Assembly: GCA_947456245.1 (NCBI GenBank)
Contig: CANGPS010000009.1
Coordinates: 1 to 63,168 of the forward strand
Direction of reading: 5' to 3'
DNA: 63,168 nt
Source of the DNA: Acidimicrobiaceae bacterium
GTDB taxonomy: Bacteria > Actinomycetota > Acidimicrobiia > Acidimicrobiales > RAAP-2
In this document: positions 8,984-17,200 of the stretch, one piece after another
Layout: every line of letters starts with the position of its first letter
Numbering within the stretch: the first letter of the stretch is position 1
The notes under the pieces: generated by a model
Seen by the model: the letters and a program-made list of their open reading frames with translations, nothing else
Databases searched by the model: none
What the model was told of the DNA's origin: nothing
Program-made: the position numbers and the translations under genes

Positions 8984-9448
8984 GTGAGAAGCGAGAGCAC
9001 CGGAACGGTGCGAGGTGGACGACGCCCGATGTGGGCCCTGAGCCTGTCGGTCGTCGCCGTCTCAGCCGGCGTGGTTGGCTTCGCACTCACGGCTGGATCC
9101 TCTGGTCACGGTTCGATCCCCTCGGCGGTCGAGCTGCCAGCGCCCGCCCCGGTCTCGCCGCCGACCACGTCGACCGTCGAGCCGTCGACGACGCTGGTCC
9201 TCGGATCGCCCGGCGGAGGATCGCTGAGCGTGGTGGCCGCGCCCAAGCCCGTCGTGACGCAGGTCGACGGCCTGACGGCCACGACCCTCCCGGCGGTGAC
9301 GACCACCACCGAGGACGCCGGGACGAGCCACACCACGACGACCGAGGCTGAGCACCGCCGCCCGCCGGTCCCCTCGACGACGACCACCATCCCTGAGTCG
9401 TCGACCACCACCACCACGACCACCTCGCCGGTTCTCAACGACCGTTGA
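8984..9448 (+). CDS. Membrane-anchored Thr/Pro-rich protein
   Basis: This is a 154-residue protein if it starts at the GTG at 8984; a GTG further upstream would add six residues. A basic N-terminus and one hydrophobic segment (MWALSLSVVAVSAGVVGFAL) precede a long extracytoplasmic Thr/Ser/Pro-rich tail with several TTTT runs and no Cys. No domain is recognised. It overlaps the histidine kinase start and shares the anchor-plus-tail architecture of the two proteins that open the operon, so it may be a third paralogue or a cell-wall-spanning stalk. Confidence 0.7.
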   Translation: MRSESTGTVRGGRRPMWALSLSVVAVSAGVVGFALTAGSSGHGSIPSAVELPAPAPVSPPTTSTVEPSTTLVLGSPGGGSLSVVAAPKPVVTQVDGLTATTLPAVTTTTEDAGTSHTTTTEAEHRRPPVPSTTTTIPESSTTTTTTTSPVLNDR

Positions 9449-10884
9449 GCTCGGTGCCTGCGACCCGCAGGGGCCGCAGGCTCGGCACCGCCGCCCGGCT
9501 GAGCGGGGCGCTGGCGGTCCTGCTGTCGGTCGTCCTGGGGGTGAGCGCCTGGGCGACGTGGGTGTCGTTCTCCCGGAGGACGATGAGCCAGGCCACGGAT
9601 CAGATCTCCGCTTCGCTCAAGGACGTGGGGCGGAGCCTCAAGGCTCGTGGCACGACGGACTACAACGCATGGGCCCTTGGCTACCTGTCGATCACGGCGC
9701 TCCCGTCGGGCGAGCACATCCTGCTCGCCACCCCGGGCGGCGAGCGGTTCGGCTCCCAGGGCTCGAACGGCCTGCTCCGGGCCCCGGCGGTGGCGCGCCT
9801 GCTCAGGCACCCACCGGAGCAGTCGCAGACCTTGAAGGTCTCGACGCCATCGGGCCGCGTGTTGGTGCTCGCCTCACCGATGCACGAGCAGGGACGCACG
9901 GTGGGGTCGGTGGTGGTCACCTATGCCCTCGAGTCGCTCGAGCAGGACCAGGAGCGGGTCCTCGTGCTCGTCTCCATCGAAGCCGTGATCGCTCTGATCG
10001 TGGCGGTGGCCGGGACCTACCTGCTGCTGCGCCGGCTGCTCGGGACGATCGGGAACATCACCTCGACGGCGCGCACCATCTCCGAGGGCGACCTCGACCT
10101 GCGCCTCGGCGACCAGGGGTCCGACGACGAGGTGGGGGAGCTCGCCGCCACCTTCGACGTGATGCTCGACCGCATCGATGAGGTGATGGAGACCCAGCGG
10201 CGACTGCTCTCGGATGTGTCCCACCAGCTCAAGACGCCGCTGACCGTCATGCGGGGGCACATCGAGGTGCTCAAGATGACCGGCGTCGACGATCCGGCCG
10301 AGGTGGACCGCACGCTGCGCACAGTGCTCTCCGAGATCGAGCACCTCCGGGTGCTGACCGAGGACCTGCTCTTCCTCGGTCGGTCCCTCGAGCCGGGCTT
10401 CCTCGAGCTCGTCCCCGTCGACCTCCGGCTCTTCCTCGCCGACGTGACCCGGGCCGCCTCGGTGCTCGGGGACCGCCAGGTGACCATGGGCGCCGTCCCC
10501 GACCTGGTGGTCGAGATCGACGAGAACAAGATGCGCGGTGCCCTGCTGAACCTCGTGGACAATGCGGTCAAGGCCACCACGGACGGCGACCGGATCGAGG
10601 TCTCCGCCTCGCTGCGAAGCCCCGCCGGCGACCTCGCCATGACCGTGGGCGATTCGGGGCCCGGGGTGCCGCTGTCAGAGCGGGCCCGGGTGCTCGAGCG
10701 GTTCGGGAGGCCGCGGTCGGAGATCCGTGAGGGATCCGGCCTCGGCCTCGCCATCGTCGGTACGGTGGCAGAGTCCCATGGAGGGCACGTGGAGCTCGGC
10801 GACGCCTCCCTCGGGGGCTTGGCGGCGTCGATCGTGCTGCCTGCGTCCTCAGTGGTCGATGTGCTGCCGGCAGGGGAGGGGTGA
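9445..10884 (+). CDS. Two-component sensor histidine kinase
   Basis: This membrane sensor kinase has 479 residues from a TTG overlapping the previous stop (a GTG three codons later is an alternative). TM1 is about residues 13-37, an extracytoplasmic sensor region spans about 38-170, and TM2 is about 172-198. A HAMP domain (LLRRLLGTIGNITSTARTIS onward) is followed by HisKA with the H-box DVSHQLKTPLTVMRGH (His260). The catalytic domain has the N box NLVDNAVKA, G1 GDSGPGVP and G2 GSGLGLAI. It pairs with the response regulator one base downstream. The stimulus is unknown; operon context suggests envelope redox or metal status. Confidence 0.95.
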   Translation: MSSVPATRRGRRLGTAARLSGALAVLLSVVLGVSAWATWVSFSRRTMSQATDQISASLKDVGRSLKARGTTDYNAWALGYLSITALPSGEHILLATPGGERFGSQGSNGLLRAPAVARLLRHPPEQSQTLKVSTPSGRVLVLASPMHEQGRTVGSVVVTYALESLEQDQERVLVLVSIEAVIALIVAVAGTYLLLRRLLGTIGNITSTARTISEGDLDLRLGDQGSDDEVGELAATFDVMLDRIDEVMETQRRLLSDVSHQLKTPLTVMRGHIEVLKMTGVDDPAEVDRTLRTVLSEIEHLRVLTEDLLFLGRSLEPGFLELVPVDLRLFLADVTRAASVLGDRQVTMGAVPDLVVEIDENKMRGALLNLVDNAVKATTDGDRIEVSASLRSPAGDLAMTVGDSGPGVPLSERARVLERFGRPRSEIREGSGLGLAIVGTVAESHGGHVELGDASLGGLAASIVLPASSVVDVLPAGEG

Positions 10885-10885
10885 C

Positions 10886-11563
10886 ATGCGGATCTTGATC
10901 GTCGAGGATGACCCGGGGATCTCGTCGTTCGTGGACAAGGGCCTCCGGGCCGAGGGCTACCAGGCCGAGGTGGCGGCATCGGTCGCCGAGGCGCGCGCTG
11001 TCCTCGGGGCCCCTGGCGTCGAGATCGACCTCGTCCTCCTCGACCGGGGCCTGCCGGACGCCGACGGGGCGACGCTGCTCGAGGAGATGCGGGGGCGGGG
11101 TGACCAGACCCCGGTGATCATCCTCACGGCACGGGGCGAGGTGGCCGATCGGGTGGCCGGCCTCAACGCCGGGGCCAACGACTACCTCCCCAAGCCCTTC
11201 GCCTTCGACGAGCTCGTGGCCCGCGTCCGGGCCGCCCTGCGGTCGACCGAGCAGCCCGGGGCCACCGAGCTCGTCGTGGGCGACCTGCGGTTCGATCTGC
11301 TCAGCAAGGTGGCGACCCGAGGGGCCAAGCGGATCGAGCTCTCCCAGCGCGAGTGGACGCTGCTTGAGCTCTTCCTCCGCCACCCGGGCCAGGTGCTCTC
11401 CCGGGCACAGATCCTCTCCGCCGTCTGGGACTACAGCTTCGATCCTGGCTCCAACGTGGTGGACGTCTATGTGGGCTACCTGCGCAAGAAGCTCGACCGG
11501 GCTGGCGAGGACTCCCTGATCCAGACCGTCCGGGGTGCGGGGTACCGCTTCATCTCCTCCTAG
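10886..11563 (+). CDS. OmpR/PhoB-family response regulator
   Basis: This is a 225-residue transcription factor starting at the ATG at 10886, one base after the kinase stop. The receiver domain has the acidic pair E7/D8-D9, the phosphoacceptor Asp53 (LVLLDRGLPDADG), the conserved Thr in ILTARGE and Lys in YLPKPF. The C-terminal winged helix (about residues 125-223) has the typical LSQREWTLLELFLRHPGQVLS and DVYVGYLRKKLD segments. It is the likely partner of the kinase encoded immediately upstream and the best candidate to bind the 22-base-phased repeats at 6347-6384. Confidence 0.96.
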   Translation: MRILIVEDDPGISSFVDKGLRAEGYQAEVAASVAEARAVLGAPGVEIDLVLLDRGLPDADGATLLEEMRGRGDQTPVIILTARGEVADRVAGLNAGANDYLPKPFAFDELVARVRAALRSTEQPGATELVVGDLRFDLLSKVATRGAKRIELSQREWTLLELFLRHPGQVLSRAQILSAVWDYSFDPGSNVVDVYVGYLRKKLDRAGEDSLIQTVRGAGYRFISS

Positions 11564-11600
11564 CATCGTCGTCGGACATCCGAGACGAGGAGGCGCAGCC

Positions 11601-12428
11601 ATGCGGCTGGCGAACAGTGGTGGCAGGGCGAGCATGGTCGTCGACGGCGGGATCATCGACGTGGCGACGGCCACCGACGGGGCCTTCGGCCCCGACCTCA
11701 CGAGCTGCATCGCCCGGATCGACGACCTCGCCGCCGCCATGGACGGGGTCTCAGGCCCGGTGCTCGCCCTGGACCACGCATCGCTCGGGCCGCCCTCGCC
11801 GGACCCCAGCCAGATCATCGCCATCGGCATGAACTACGCCAGCCATGCGGAGGAGATGGGCCTCGAGGTGCCCTCGATGCCCGCCGCCTTCGCCAAGTTC
11901 CGCTCGGCGCTCACCGGGCCCGTCGGGACGATCTCCCTGCCGAGCGACACCGTCGACTACGAGGTCGAGCTCGTCCTCGTCATCGGTCGTCGCACGGAGG
12001 CGGTCACCCCCGAGAACGCCTGGGAGCACGTGGCGGGCATCACGGCCGGGCAGGACTTCTCCGAGCGGACCGTCCAGATGGCGGCCGGACGGCAGTTCGC
12101 ACTCGGCAAGTCCTACCCGGGCTTCGCCGCCACGGGACCCTGGATGACCACCATCGACGAGTTCGCCGACCCGTCCGACGTCGGTCTCGGGTGCTCGATC
12201 GACGGGGTGGTGGTCCAGGACGCGAGGAGCTCGGACATGATCATCAAGATCCCCGAGCTGCTTACCATCCTGTCGGGCATCATCACGCTCGAGCCGGGCG
12301 ACCTGCTCTACACGGGCTGCCCGGCCGGCGTCGGCATGGGCAAAAACCCGCCGACCTACCTCAAGCCCGACCAGGAGCTGGTCACGTGGGTCGAGGGCGT
12401 GGGGGAGATGCGCCACCAGATGGCCTGA
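11601..12428 (+). CDS. Fumarylacetoacetate hydrolase family protein
   Basis: The protein has 275 residues from the ATG at 11601, preceded by GAGACGAGGAGG. It belongs to the FAH superfamily of metal-dependent C-C hydrolases, isomerases and decarboxylases. IIAIGMNYASHAEEMG begins the catalytic domain, metal ligands lie in YEVELVLVIG, and GKSYPGFAATGPW and DLLYTGCPAGVGMG are family signatures. Likely substrates are acylpyruvates or 2-oxo-diacids in aromatic or ketone breakdown, but no pathway genes are adjacent. A GC-rich hairpin follows. Confidence 0.9.
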   Translation: MRLANSGGRASMVVDGGIIDVATATDGAFGPDLTSCIARIDDLAAAMDGVSGPVLALDHASLGPPSPDPSQIIAIGMNYASHAEEMGLEVPSMPAAFAKFRSALTGPVGTISLPSDTVDYEVELVLVIGRRTEAVTPENAWEHVAGITAGQDFSERTVQMAAGRQFALGKSYPGFAATGPWMTTIDEFADPSDVGLGCSIDGVVVQDARSSDMIIKIPELLTILSGIITLEPGDLLYTGCPAGVGMGKNPPTYLKPDQELVTWVEGVGEMRHQMA

Positions 12429-12439
12429 CGTTCACGCGA

Positions 12440-12458
12440 CCCCGGCCTTCGGCCAGGG
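12440..12458 (+). terminator. GC hairpin after the FAH gene
   Basis: CCCCGGCC-TTC-GGCCAGGG can fold into a short GC stem (GGCC/GGCC plus CCC/GGG around one mismatch) 12 bases after the stop codon. There is no U tract, so termination here is a guess; it separates the FAH gene from the riboswitch-controlled operon. Confidence 0.35.
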
Positions 12459-12483
12459 CCGCGTGCTACGGTCAGGCCAACAC

Positions 12484-12590
12484 CACACAGTGGTTCTGAG
12501 GGGAAGCCGGTGAGACTCCGGCGCTGGTCCGCAACCGTGTGTGGAGGCTCTGATGCCTCCACGAGTCGGGTTACCGAGGAGCCGCACGCA
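12484..12590 (+). promoter_or_regulatory. Cobalamin riboswitch
   Basis: The conserved core of the cobalamin riboswitch is readable: GGGGAAGCCGG, then GTGAGACTCCGGCGC, then TCCGCAACCGTGTG (about 12500-12542), followed by a hairpin (GGAGGC...GCCTCC) and the late GAGTCGGGTTACCGA element (about 12573-12587), which matches the B12-box position. These correspond to the Rfam Cobalamin consensus GGGAA..CCGGTG..A.TCCGG..CGC..CCGCAACTGT. It ends about 85 bases before a secreted-protein gene, so the whole ECF operon to 18000 is predicted to be repressed when cobalamin is abundant, probably at translation initiation or by termination in the 12590-12670 leader. Confidence 0.9.
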
Positions 12591-12675
12591 ATCCTGCGAC
12601 GTCGAGACACGGGGCGGGGACTCTGACGGACCTCGACCTGTGGCCCCCAGGCTCCCTCTCCCACAGGAGGAAGCC

Positions 12676-13722
12676 ATGTCCATCAGATCCATCCGAGGCC
12701 TCGTCGCCTCCGTCGCCACCGGGGCGCTCGTGCTCTGTGGCTCGCTGCTCCCCGTGGAGGCTGCGTCAGCAGCAGCGCCTCCACCCCCGGCGGCCGCGTG
12801 GCTGGCCAGCCAGCTGAACGCCAAGGGCTTCGTCCCCAATCCCGGTGGCGTGGGTGCCGACTACGGGGCGACGGTGCAGATCGCGCTGGCGCTCGAGCAG
12901 GCGGGCTACACCCCCAAGCGGGAGCGGACCGCGCTGTCGTACCTCGCCAGCCACGTCAAGAAGTACGTCGTCGACGACAGCGGGCCCAAGCCGGTGGACC
13001 GTGCGGCTGCCCTCGCCGTTCTGATCCGGCTGGCGGTGGTCTCCGGCGCCCCGTCGTTCCACGTGAACCAGCTGGTCAAGCGCCTGCTGGCGTCGCAGCG
13101 CCCCTCGGGGCTCTTCGGTCGCACCGACCCCACCTACGACGGGACCTACCGTCAGGCCCTCGCCCTTGAGGCCCTCGTGGCCGCCGGCGTGGCCGGGGAG
13201 CACCAGGCCGCCATGGCGGCCGGGGTCACGTGGCTCTTGGCCCAGCAGTGCACCGACGGTGGCTTCGCCTCCTTGGCGTCATCGCCCTGGGTGGGCTGCG
13301 TGTCGGACCCCGACAACTGGCTCGGACCAGACTCGAACTCGACGGCAGAGGCGATCGTGGCGCTGGTCGTGACGGGTCAGCCTTCTGGGCCGGGCACACC
13401 TCTGGCGAGGGCTGTCGCCAACCTCGAGGCCACCGAGCAGGTGTCCTCGTCATGGAGCTACTTCCCCGGCCAGACACCGGACGCCGACTCGACGGCGCTG
13501 GCTGTCCGAGCCCTCGTGATCGCGGGCATCGACGTCCGCTCCACCACGGGACCGGCGGCGCCGGCCGGGATCGCGCCGCTCAGCGCGCTGCTCGCCTTCG
13601 TCGACCCCTCGACCGGCGGGTTCCGATTCGAGCTCGACCCCACGTATCCCCACGCGGACGTCTACTCGACCTATGAGGCCCTCTGGGCCCTCGACGCCGT
13701 GGCGGCGTCCACTCCCGTCTAG
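12676..13722 (+). CDS. Secreted alpha/alpha-barrel (prenyltransferase/transcobalamin-like) protein
   Basis: The protein has 348 residues from the ATG at 12676, which has a perfect AGGAGG site. A Sec signal peptide (residues 1-33, cleavage near VEAASA) leads to a domain of repeated helical pairs with the QxxDGxF-type spacing of terpene-cyclase/prenyltransferase barrels: ADYGATVQIALAL, YDGTYRQALALEALV, WLLAQQCTDGGFAS, SNSTAEAIVALV, ADSTALAVRALVIAG and YSTYEALWALDAV. No DxDD or zinc-ligand motif is seen, so it is probably a binding fold rather than an enzyme. Intrinsic factor and transcobalamin have the same alpha6/alpha6 barrel as their N-terminal domain. The riboswitch upstream and the next gene make an extracytoplasmic B12-binding role the best inference. 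Confidence 0.85.
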   Translation: MSIRSIRGLVASVATGALVLCGSLLPVEAASAAAPPPPAAAWLASQLNAKGFVPNPGGVGADYGATVQIALALEQAGYTPKRERTALSYLASHVKKYVVDDSGPKPVDRAAALAVLIRLAVVSGAPSFHVNQLVKRLLASQRPSGLFGRTDPTYDGTYRQALALEALVAAGVAGEHQAAMAAGVTWLLAQQCTDGGFASLASSPWVGCVSDPDNWLGPDSNSTAEAIVALVVTGQPSGPGTPLARAVANLEATEQVSSSWSYFPGQTPDADSTALAVRALVIAGIDVRSTTGPAAPAGIAPLSALLAFVDPSTGGFRFELDPTYPHADVYSTYEALWALDAVAASTPV

Positions 13723-14496
13723 ATGAACCGCGGGCTCGCCGCCGCCTTGGTCCTCTGCCTCGGCGTCGCCCTCCCCGGGGCGGCGCCAGCGTTGGCCGCC
13801 GGAGGGCGGGGGATCGCGATCGTGATCCAGCTGGGCGAGGGAGAGCAATCGATCATCGACCTCTGCGTCCACGAGCCGCAGGGGGTGACGGGGGCTCAGG
13901 CCCTGGCCGATGGCCTGCGGGACGCCGGCCTGGCGCAGCCGACCTATGCGACCACCGGCCTGCTGTGCTCGATCGCCGGCCACCCGGCGACGGGGTGCGG
14001 GGTCCACGCGGCGTCGGGCTATCAGTACTGGTCCTACTTCCATGGGTCATCGTCGGGCTGGACCTACGCGTCTGACGGACCCGGGACGCATGTGGCGTCG
14101 CCTGACGCCGTCGAGGGCTGGCGGTTCCAGTCCGCGGGTACCGGCCACCCGAACGACCCGGCTCCGGTGGTCGATGCCAACCCCGCCGCCATCTGCGCCG
14201 CCTCCCGGGCATCGCAGCCAGCGCCGACGACTACGACCTCGCCCCCGGACACCACCCTCCCGGCCGGTGGGGTCGCCTCGTCGACCTCAACCCCGACCAC
14301 GTCGACCACCACCACCGCTCCCGCGCCGACCACGGTGCCGGTCGGCAAGGTGGCCGAGCGCCGCCGGATCGCCGCCGACGCCCGGTCGTCGGCCCAGCCG
14401 CCCAGCGGCTCGCCCTGGGGCACTGTGGGTGCTGGTGCGATCCTGATCGGCCTGCTCGGGTTCAGCCTCGTGCTGTGGCGCAGGCGCACGCGGTGA
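13723..14496 (+). CDS. Membrane-anchored transcobalamin C-terminal-like (DUF4430-like) protein
   Basis: This 257-residue protein starts directly after the previous stop (TAG-ATG). It has a signal peptide (residues 1-25), then a globular region to about residue 165 with four Cys in the LCVHEP, LLCSIAG, GCGVH and AICAAS segments. The stretch YQYWSYFHGSSSGWTYASDG, followed by a VEGWRF segment, matches the YW..Y.NG...VG......DGD..EWRY pattern of the DUF4430/transcobalamin C-terminal beta domain. A Thr/Pro-rich stalk (about 170-225), one transmembrane helix (about 230-252) and an RRRTR tail anchor it to the membrane. Together with the preceding barrel protein it would reconstitute the two-domain architecture of intrinsic factor, split over two genes. 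Confidence 0.82.
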   Translation: MNRGLAAALVLCLGVALPGAAPALAAGGRGIAIVIQLGEGEQSIIDLCVHEPQGVTGAQALADGLRDAGLAQPTYATTGLLCSIAGHPATGCGVHAASGYQYWSYFHGSSSGWTYASDGPGTHVASPDAVEGWRFQSAGTGHPNDPAPVVDANPAAICAASRASQPAPTTTTSPPDTTLPAGGVASSTSTPTTSTTTTAPAPTTVPVGKVAERRRIAADARSSAQPPSGSPWGTVGAGAILIGLLGFSLVLWRRRTR

Positions 14497-15599
14497 GGGA
14501 CGACAGCCGGCCGCACGCCGCGGCGTGGTGGCTCTGGGCAGCCGGACTGGCGGTGGCGGCGCTGCGGACGACAAACCCGTTGATCCTCCTGGTCCTGGGG
14601 GCGGTGGTCGCCTGCGTGACGGTGGCCCGGCTGCCCGACGACCAGGCGCGACGGACCATGCGGAGCTTCGTGGTCCTGGCCGCCCTCGTGGTGTCGCTCC
14701 GGCTGGTCCTTCAGGTCCTGGTCGGCCAACGGCTCCCGGGTCACGTGCTGTTCTCCCTGCCGTCGGTGTCGCTGCCCGACTGGGCGCGTGGGGTCAGCAT
14801 CGGAGGTCCGGTCACCGTCGAGTCCCTGCTGGTCGCTCTCGTCGGTGGGCTCCGTCTGGCCGTCGTCCTGGTCGCCTTCGGCGCAGCCAATGCCCTGTCC
14901 TCAGCCCGGGAGCTGCTGCGCTCCCTCCCTCCGGTGGCCCACGAGGCGGCGGTCGCCGTGACGGTCGCGCTCAGCTTCGTCCCCGAGCTGTTCGCCTCGG
15001 TCGCTCGGGTCCGTGACGCGCGGATGCTCCGGGGCCGCCCCAGCCGCGGTCTGGCGGGGATCCGTGGCATCACCGTCCCGGTCCTCGAGGACGCACTCGA
15101 GCACTCGGTCACCCTCGCCGCCTCCATGGGGGCCCGGGGCTTCGGCCGTCGTGCCGCGAGGCCGTCCGTCGGCCGCCACCTCCTGACGGTGGGGGCCGCA
15201 CTGCTTGGCTCGATCCTGCTCCTGCTCGGCGGCTACGGCTCGTTGGCCGGGTCGAGTCCGCTGCCGGCGCCACTGGCGATGGCGATCCTCGGTGTGGCGC
15301 TGTTGATCCTGAGCACGATGACGAGCGCTCGCCGGGCGATCCGCACCCGGTATCGGCCGGCGCCCTTCGGGTTGCGCTCGGTCGTCTGTGGCCTGAGCGG
15401 ATGGGCACCGGTCGGGGCGGGCATCGTGCTCGACGCCGTCGATCCCGGAGCCACCGCCTGGACGCCCTCGCCCCTGGTGTGGCCCTCGGTGTCGCCGCTG
15501 CTGCTGATGGGAACCCTGCTGGCGCTGCTACCCCTCGCCGTGGCACCCGCCCCCCGACACGCGAGGGCGCCCGGGCGTCGTCGCGAGGTGGTGGCATGA
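14493..15599 (+). CDS. ECF transporter T component (EcfT/CbiQ family)
   Basis: This is the transmembrane coupling subunit of an energy-coupling factor importer. A GTG at 14493 overlaps the preceding stop (GTGA) and gives 368 residues; a GTG at 14475 is possible. There are about 7-8 hydrophobic segments, with the coupling-helix region containing the two Ala/Arg/Gly motifs of EcfT, DARMLRGRP and SMGARGFGR (about residues 180-225), which contact the ATPases. The extra C-terminal membrane segments after residue 230 make it longer than typical EcfT (about 260). It is coupled to the ATPase gene by ATGA. Confidence 0.88.
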   Translation: MRDDSRPHAAAWWLWAAGLAVAALRTTNPLILLVLGAVVACVTVARLPDDQARRTMRSFVVLAALVVSLRLVLQVLVGQRLPGHVLFSLPSVSLPDWARGVSIGGPVTVESLLVALVGGLRLAVVLVAFGAANALSSARELLRSLPPVAHEAAVAVTVALSFVPELFASVARVRDARMLRGRPSRGLAGIRGITVPVLEDALEHSVTLAASMGARGFGRRAARPSVGRHLLTVGAALLGSILLLLGGYGSLAGSSPLPAPLAMAILGVALLILSTMTSARRAIRTRYRPAPFGLRSVVCGLSGWAPVGAGIVLDAVDPGATAWTPSPLVWPSVSPLLLMGTLLALLPLAVAPAPRHARAPGRRREVVA

Positions 15600-17200
15600 T
15601 CCGCTTCGACCACGTCTCGTTCCGCTACGACGAGCGATGGGTCGTGCGTGACCTCGACGTCCATGTGGTCGAGGGCGAGCTGCTCGTCGTCGTGGGTCCC
15701 ACGGGATCGGGCAAGTCCACGGTGCTCAAGCTGATCAATGGCCTCGTCCCGCACTTCTCCGGCGGCGACGTGGCCGGAGACGTGCTGGTGGAGGGCCGGT
15801 CGGTGATGGGCTCCTCCCCGGTGGAGCTCGCCGACCTCGTCGGGTTCGTGGGCCAGGATCCGGCCTCCTCCTTCGTCGCCGAGACCGTGGAGGATGAGAT
15901 CGCCTACGCGATGGAGAACCTCGGCGTGGCGCCGGCGGCGATGCGCCGGAGGGTGGAGGATGCCCTCGACCTGATGAGCCTCCACGACGTCCGGTCCCGC
16001 TCGGTGCGGTCCCTCTCGGGAGGCCAGCAGCAGCGGGTGGCCATCGCAGCGGTCCTTGCCTCGTCTCCGGCGATCCTCGTCCTCGACGAGCCGACCTCTG
16101 CGCTCGACCCCGGGGCGGCCGAGGAGGTCCTGTCGAGCCTCACGCGCCTCGTGCACGACGTCGGCCTGACGGTCGTGATGGCCGAGCATCGTCTCGAGCG
16201 CGTCCTGCCCTTCGCCGACCGCGTCCTGCTCCTCGACGGTGCAGGCGGCGCCACCATCGGCGAGCCCGCGCAGGTCATGGCCGCGTCCCCGCTGGCTCCA
16301 CCGCTGATCGAGCTCGGTCGCCTGGCGGGGTGGGAGCCGCTCCCGGTCACCGTCCGACAGGCCCGCCGGCAGTCCGGGGGGATCTCGGGCCTCCTGGGCG
16401 ATGCCGCCCCGCCACGGGGAGTCGACCCCGCCGGGCGCGTCGTGGCCAAGGTGGAGGATCTCACCGTGGCCTACGGCGACCTCAAGGCCCTCGATCGGGT
16501 CTCAGCGACGTTCACGACCGGCACGGTGACCGCCCTGATGGGCCGAAACGGCTCCGGCAAGTCCACCTTGCTCGGGACCATCGCCGGGCTGCTCGGGCCT
16601 ACGTCGGGGGTGGTCGAGGTGTCGGGTCAGGCGCCACGTCAGATCTCAGCCGAGGATCGGATCTGCCTCGTCGGCCTCGTCCCGCAGGACCCGGGCCTGT
16701 TGCTCTACGCCCAGGAGGTCGCCGACGAGTGCCGGACTGCCGACCTCGAGCATCATCTGACGCCAGGCACGACGTCCGGGCTGCTCGGGGTGATCGCCGA
16801 CGGGATCGATCCGCTCCGCCACCCCAAGGACCTCTCCGAGGGTCAGCGGCTCTCGCTGGCCCTGAGCGTCGTGCTGGCGCCGAGGCCCTTGGTAGTGCTG
16901 CTCGACGAGCCGACCCGAGGGCTCGACTATCAGGCGAAGCGAGCGCTGTGCGCCCAGATCCGGATGCTGCGGGACTCGGGGACGGCAGTCGTGATGGCGA
17001 GCCACGACGTGGAGCTGGTGGCCATGGTCGCCGACCGGGTGGTCGTGCTTGCGGGTGGCGAGGTGATCGCCGACGGTGCGACGCGAGACGTCGTCTGCCA
17101 CACCCCAGCCTTCGCACCCCAGGTGGCCAAGGTGCTGAGCCCGCAGGCGTGGCTGACCGTGGATGAGGTTGCCACCGCCCTCCAGGAGGTTCGGCGATGA
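15596..17200 (+). CDS. Fused double ECF ATPase (EcfA-EcfA')
   Basis: The protein has 534 residues with two ABC domains. The first has Walker A GPTGSGKS (residues 35-42), Q-loop GFVGQDP, signature LSGGQQQRVAIA and Walker B ILVLDEPTSALD. The second begins near residue 285 with Walker A GRNGSGKS, signature LSEGQRLSLALS and Walker B VVLLDEPTRGLD. The second signature departs from LSGGQ at the third residue. Most ECF systems use two separate ATPases; the fused form is common in Actinomycetota. It overlaps the T component upstream and the S component downstream by four bases each. Confidence 0.94.
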   Translation: MIRFDHVSFRYDERWVVRDLDVHVVEGELLVVVGPTGSGKSTVLKLINGLVPHFSGGDVAGDVLVEGRSVMGSSPVELADLVGFVGQDPASSFVAETVEDEIAYAMENLGVAPAAMRRRVEDALDLMSLHDVRSRSVRSLSGGQQQRVAIAAVLASSPAILVLDEPTSALDPGAAEEVLSSLTRLVHDVGLTVVMAEHRLERVLPFADRVLLLDGAGGATIGEPAQVMAASPLAPPLIELGRLAGWEPLPVTVRQARRQSGGISGLLGDAAPPRGVDPAGRVVAKVEDLTVAYGDLKALDRVSATFTTGTVTALMGRNGSGKSTLLGTIAGLLGPTSGVVEVSGQAPRQISAEDRICLVGLVPQDPGLLLYAQEVADECRTADLEHHLTPGTTSGLLGVIADGIDPLRHPKDLSEGQRLSLALSVVLAPRPLVVLLDEPTRGLDYQAKRALCAQIRMLRDSGTAVVMASHDVELVAMVADRVVVLAGGEVIADGATRDVVCHTPAFAPQVAKVLSPQAWLTVDEVATALQEVRR

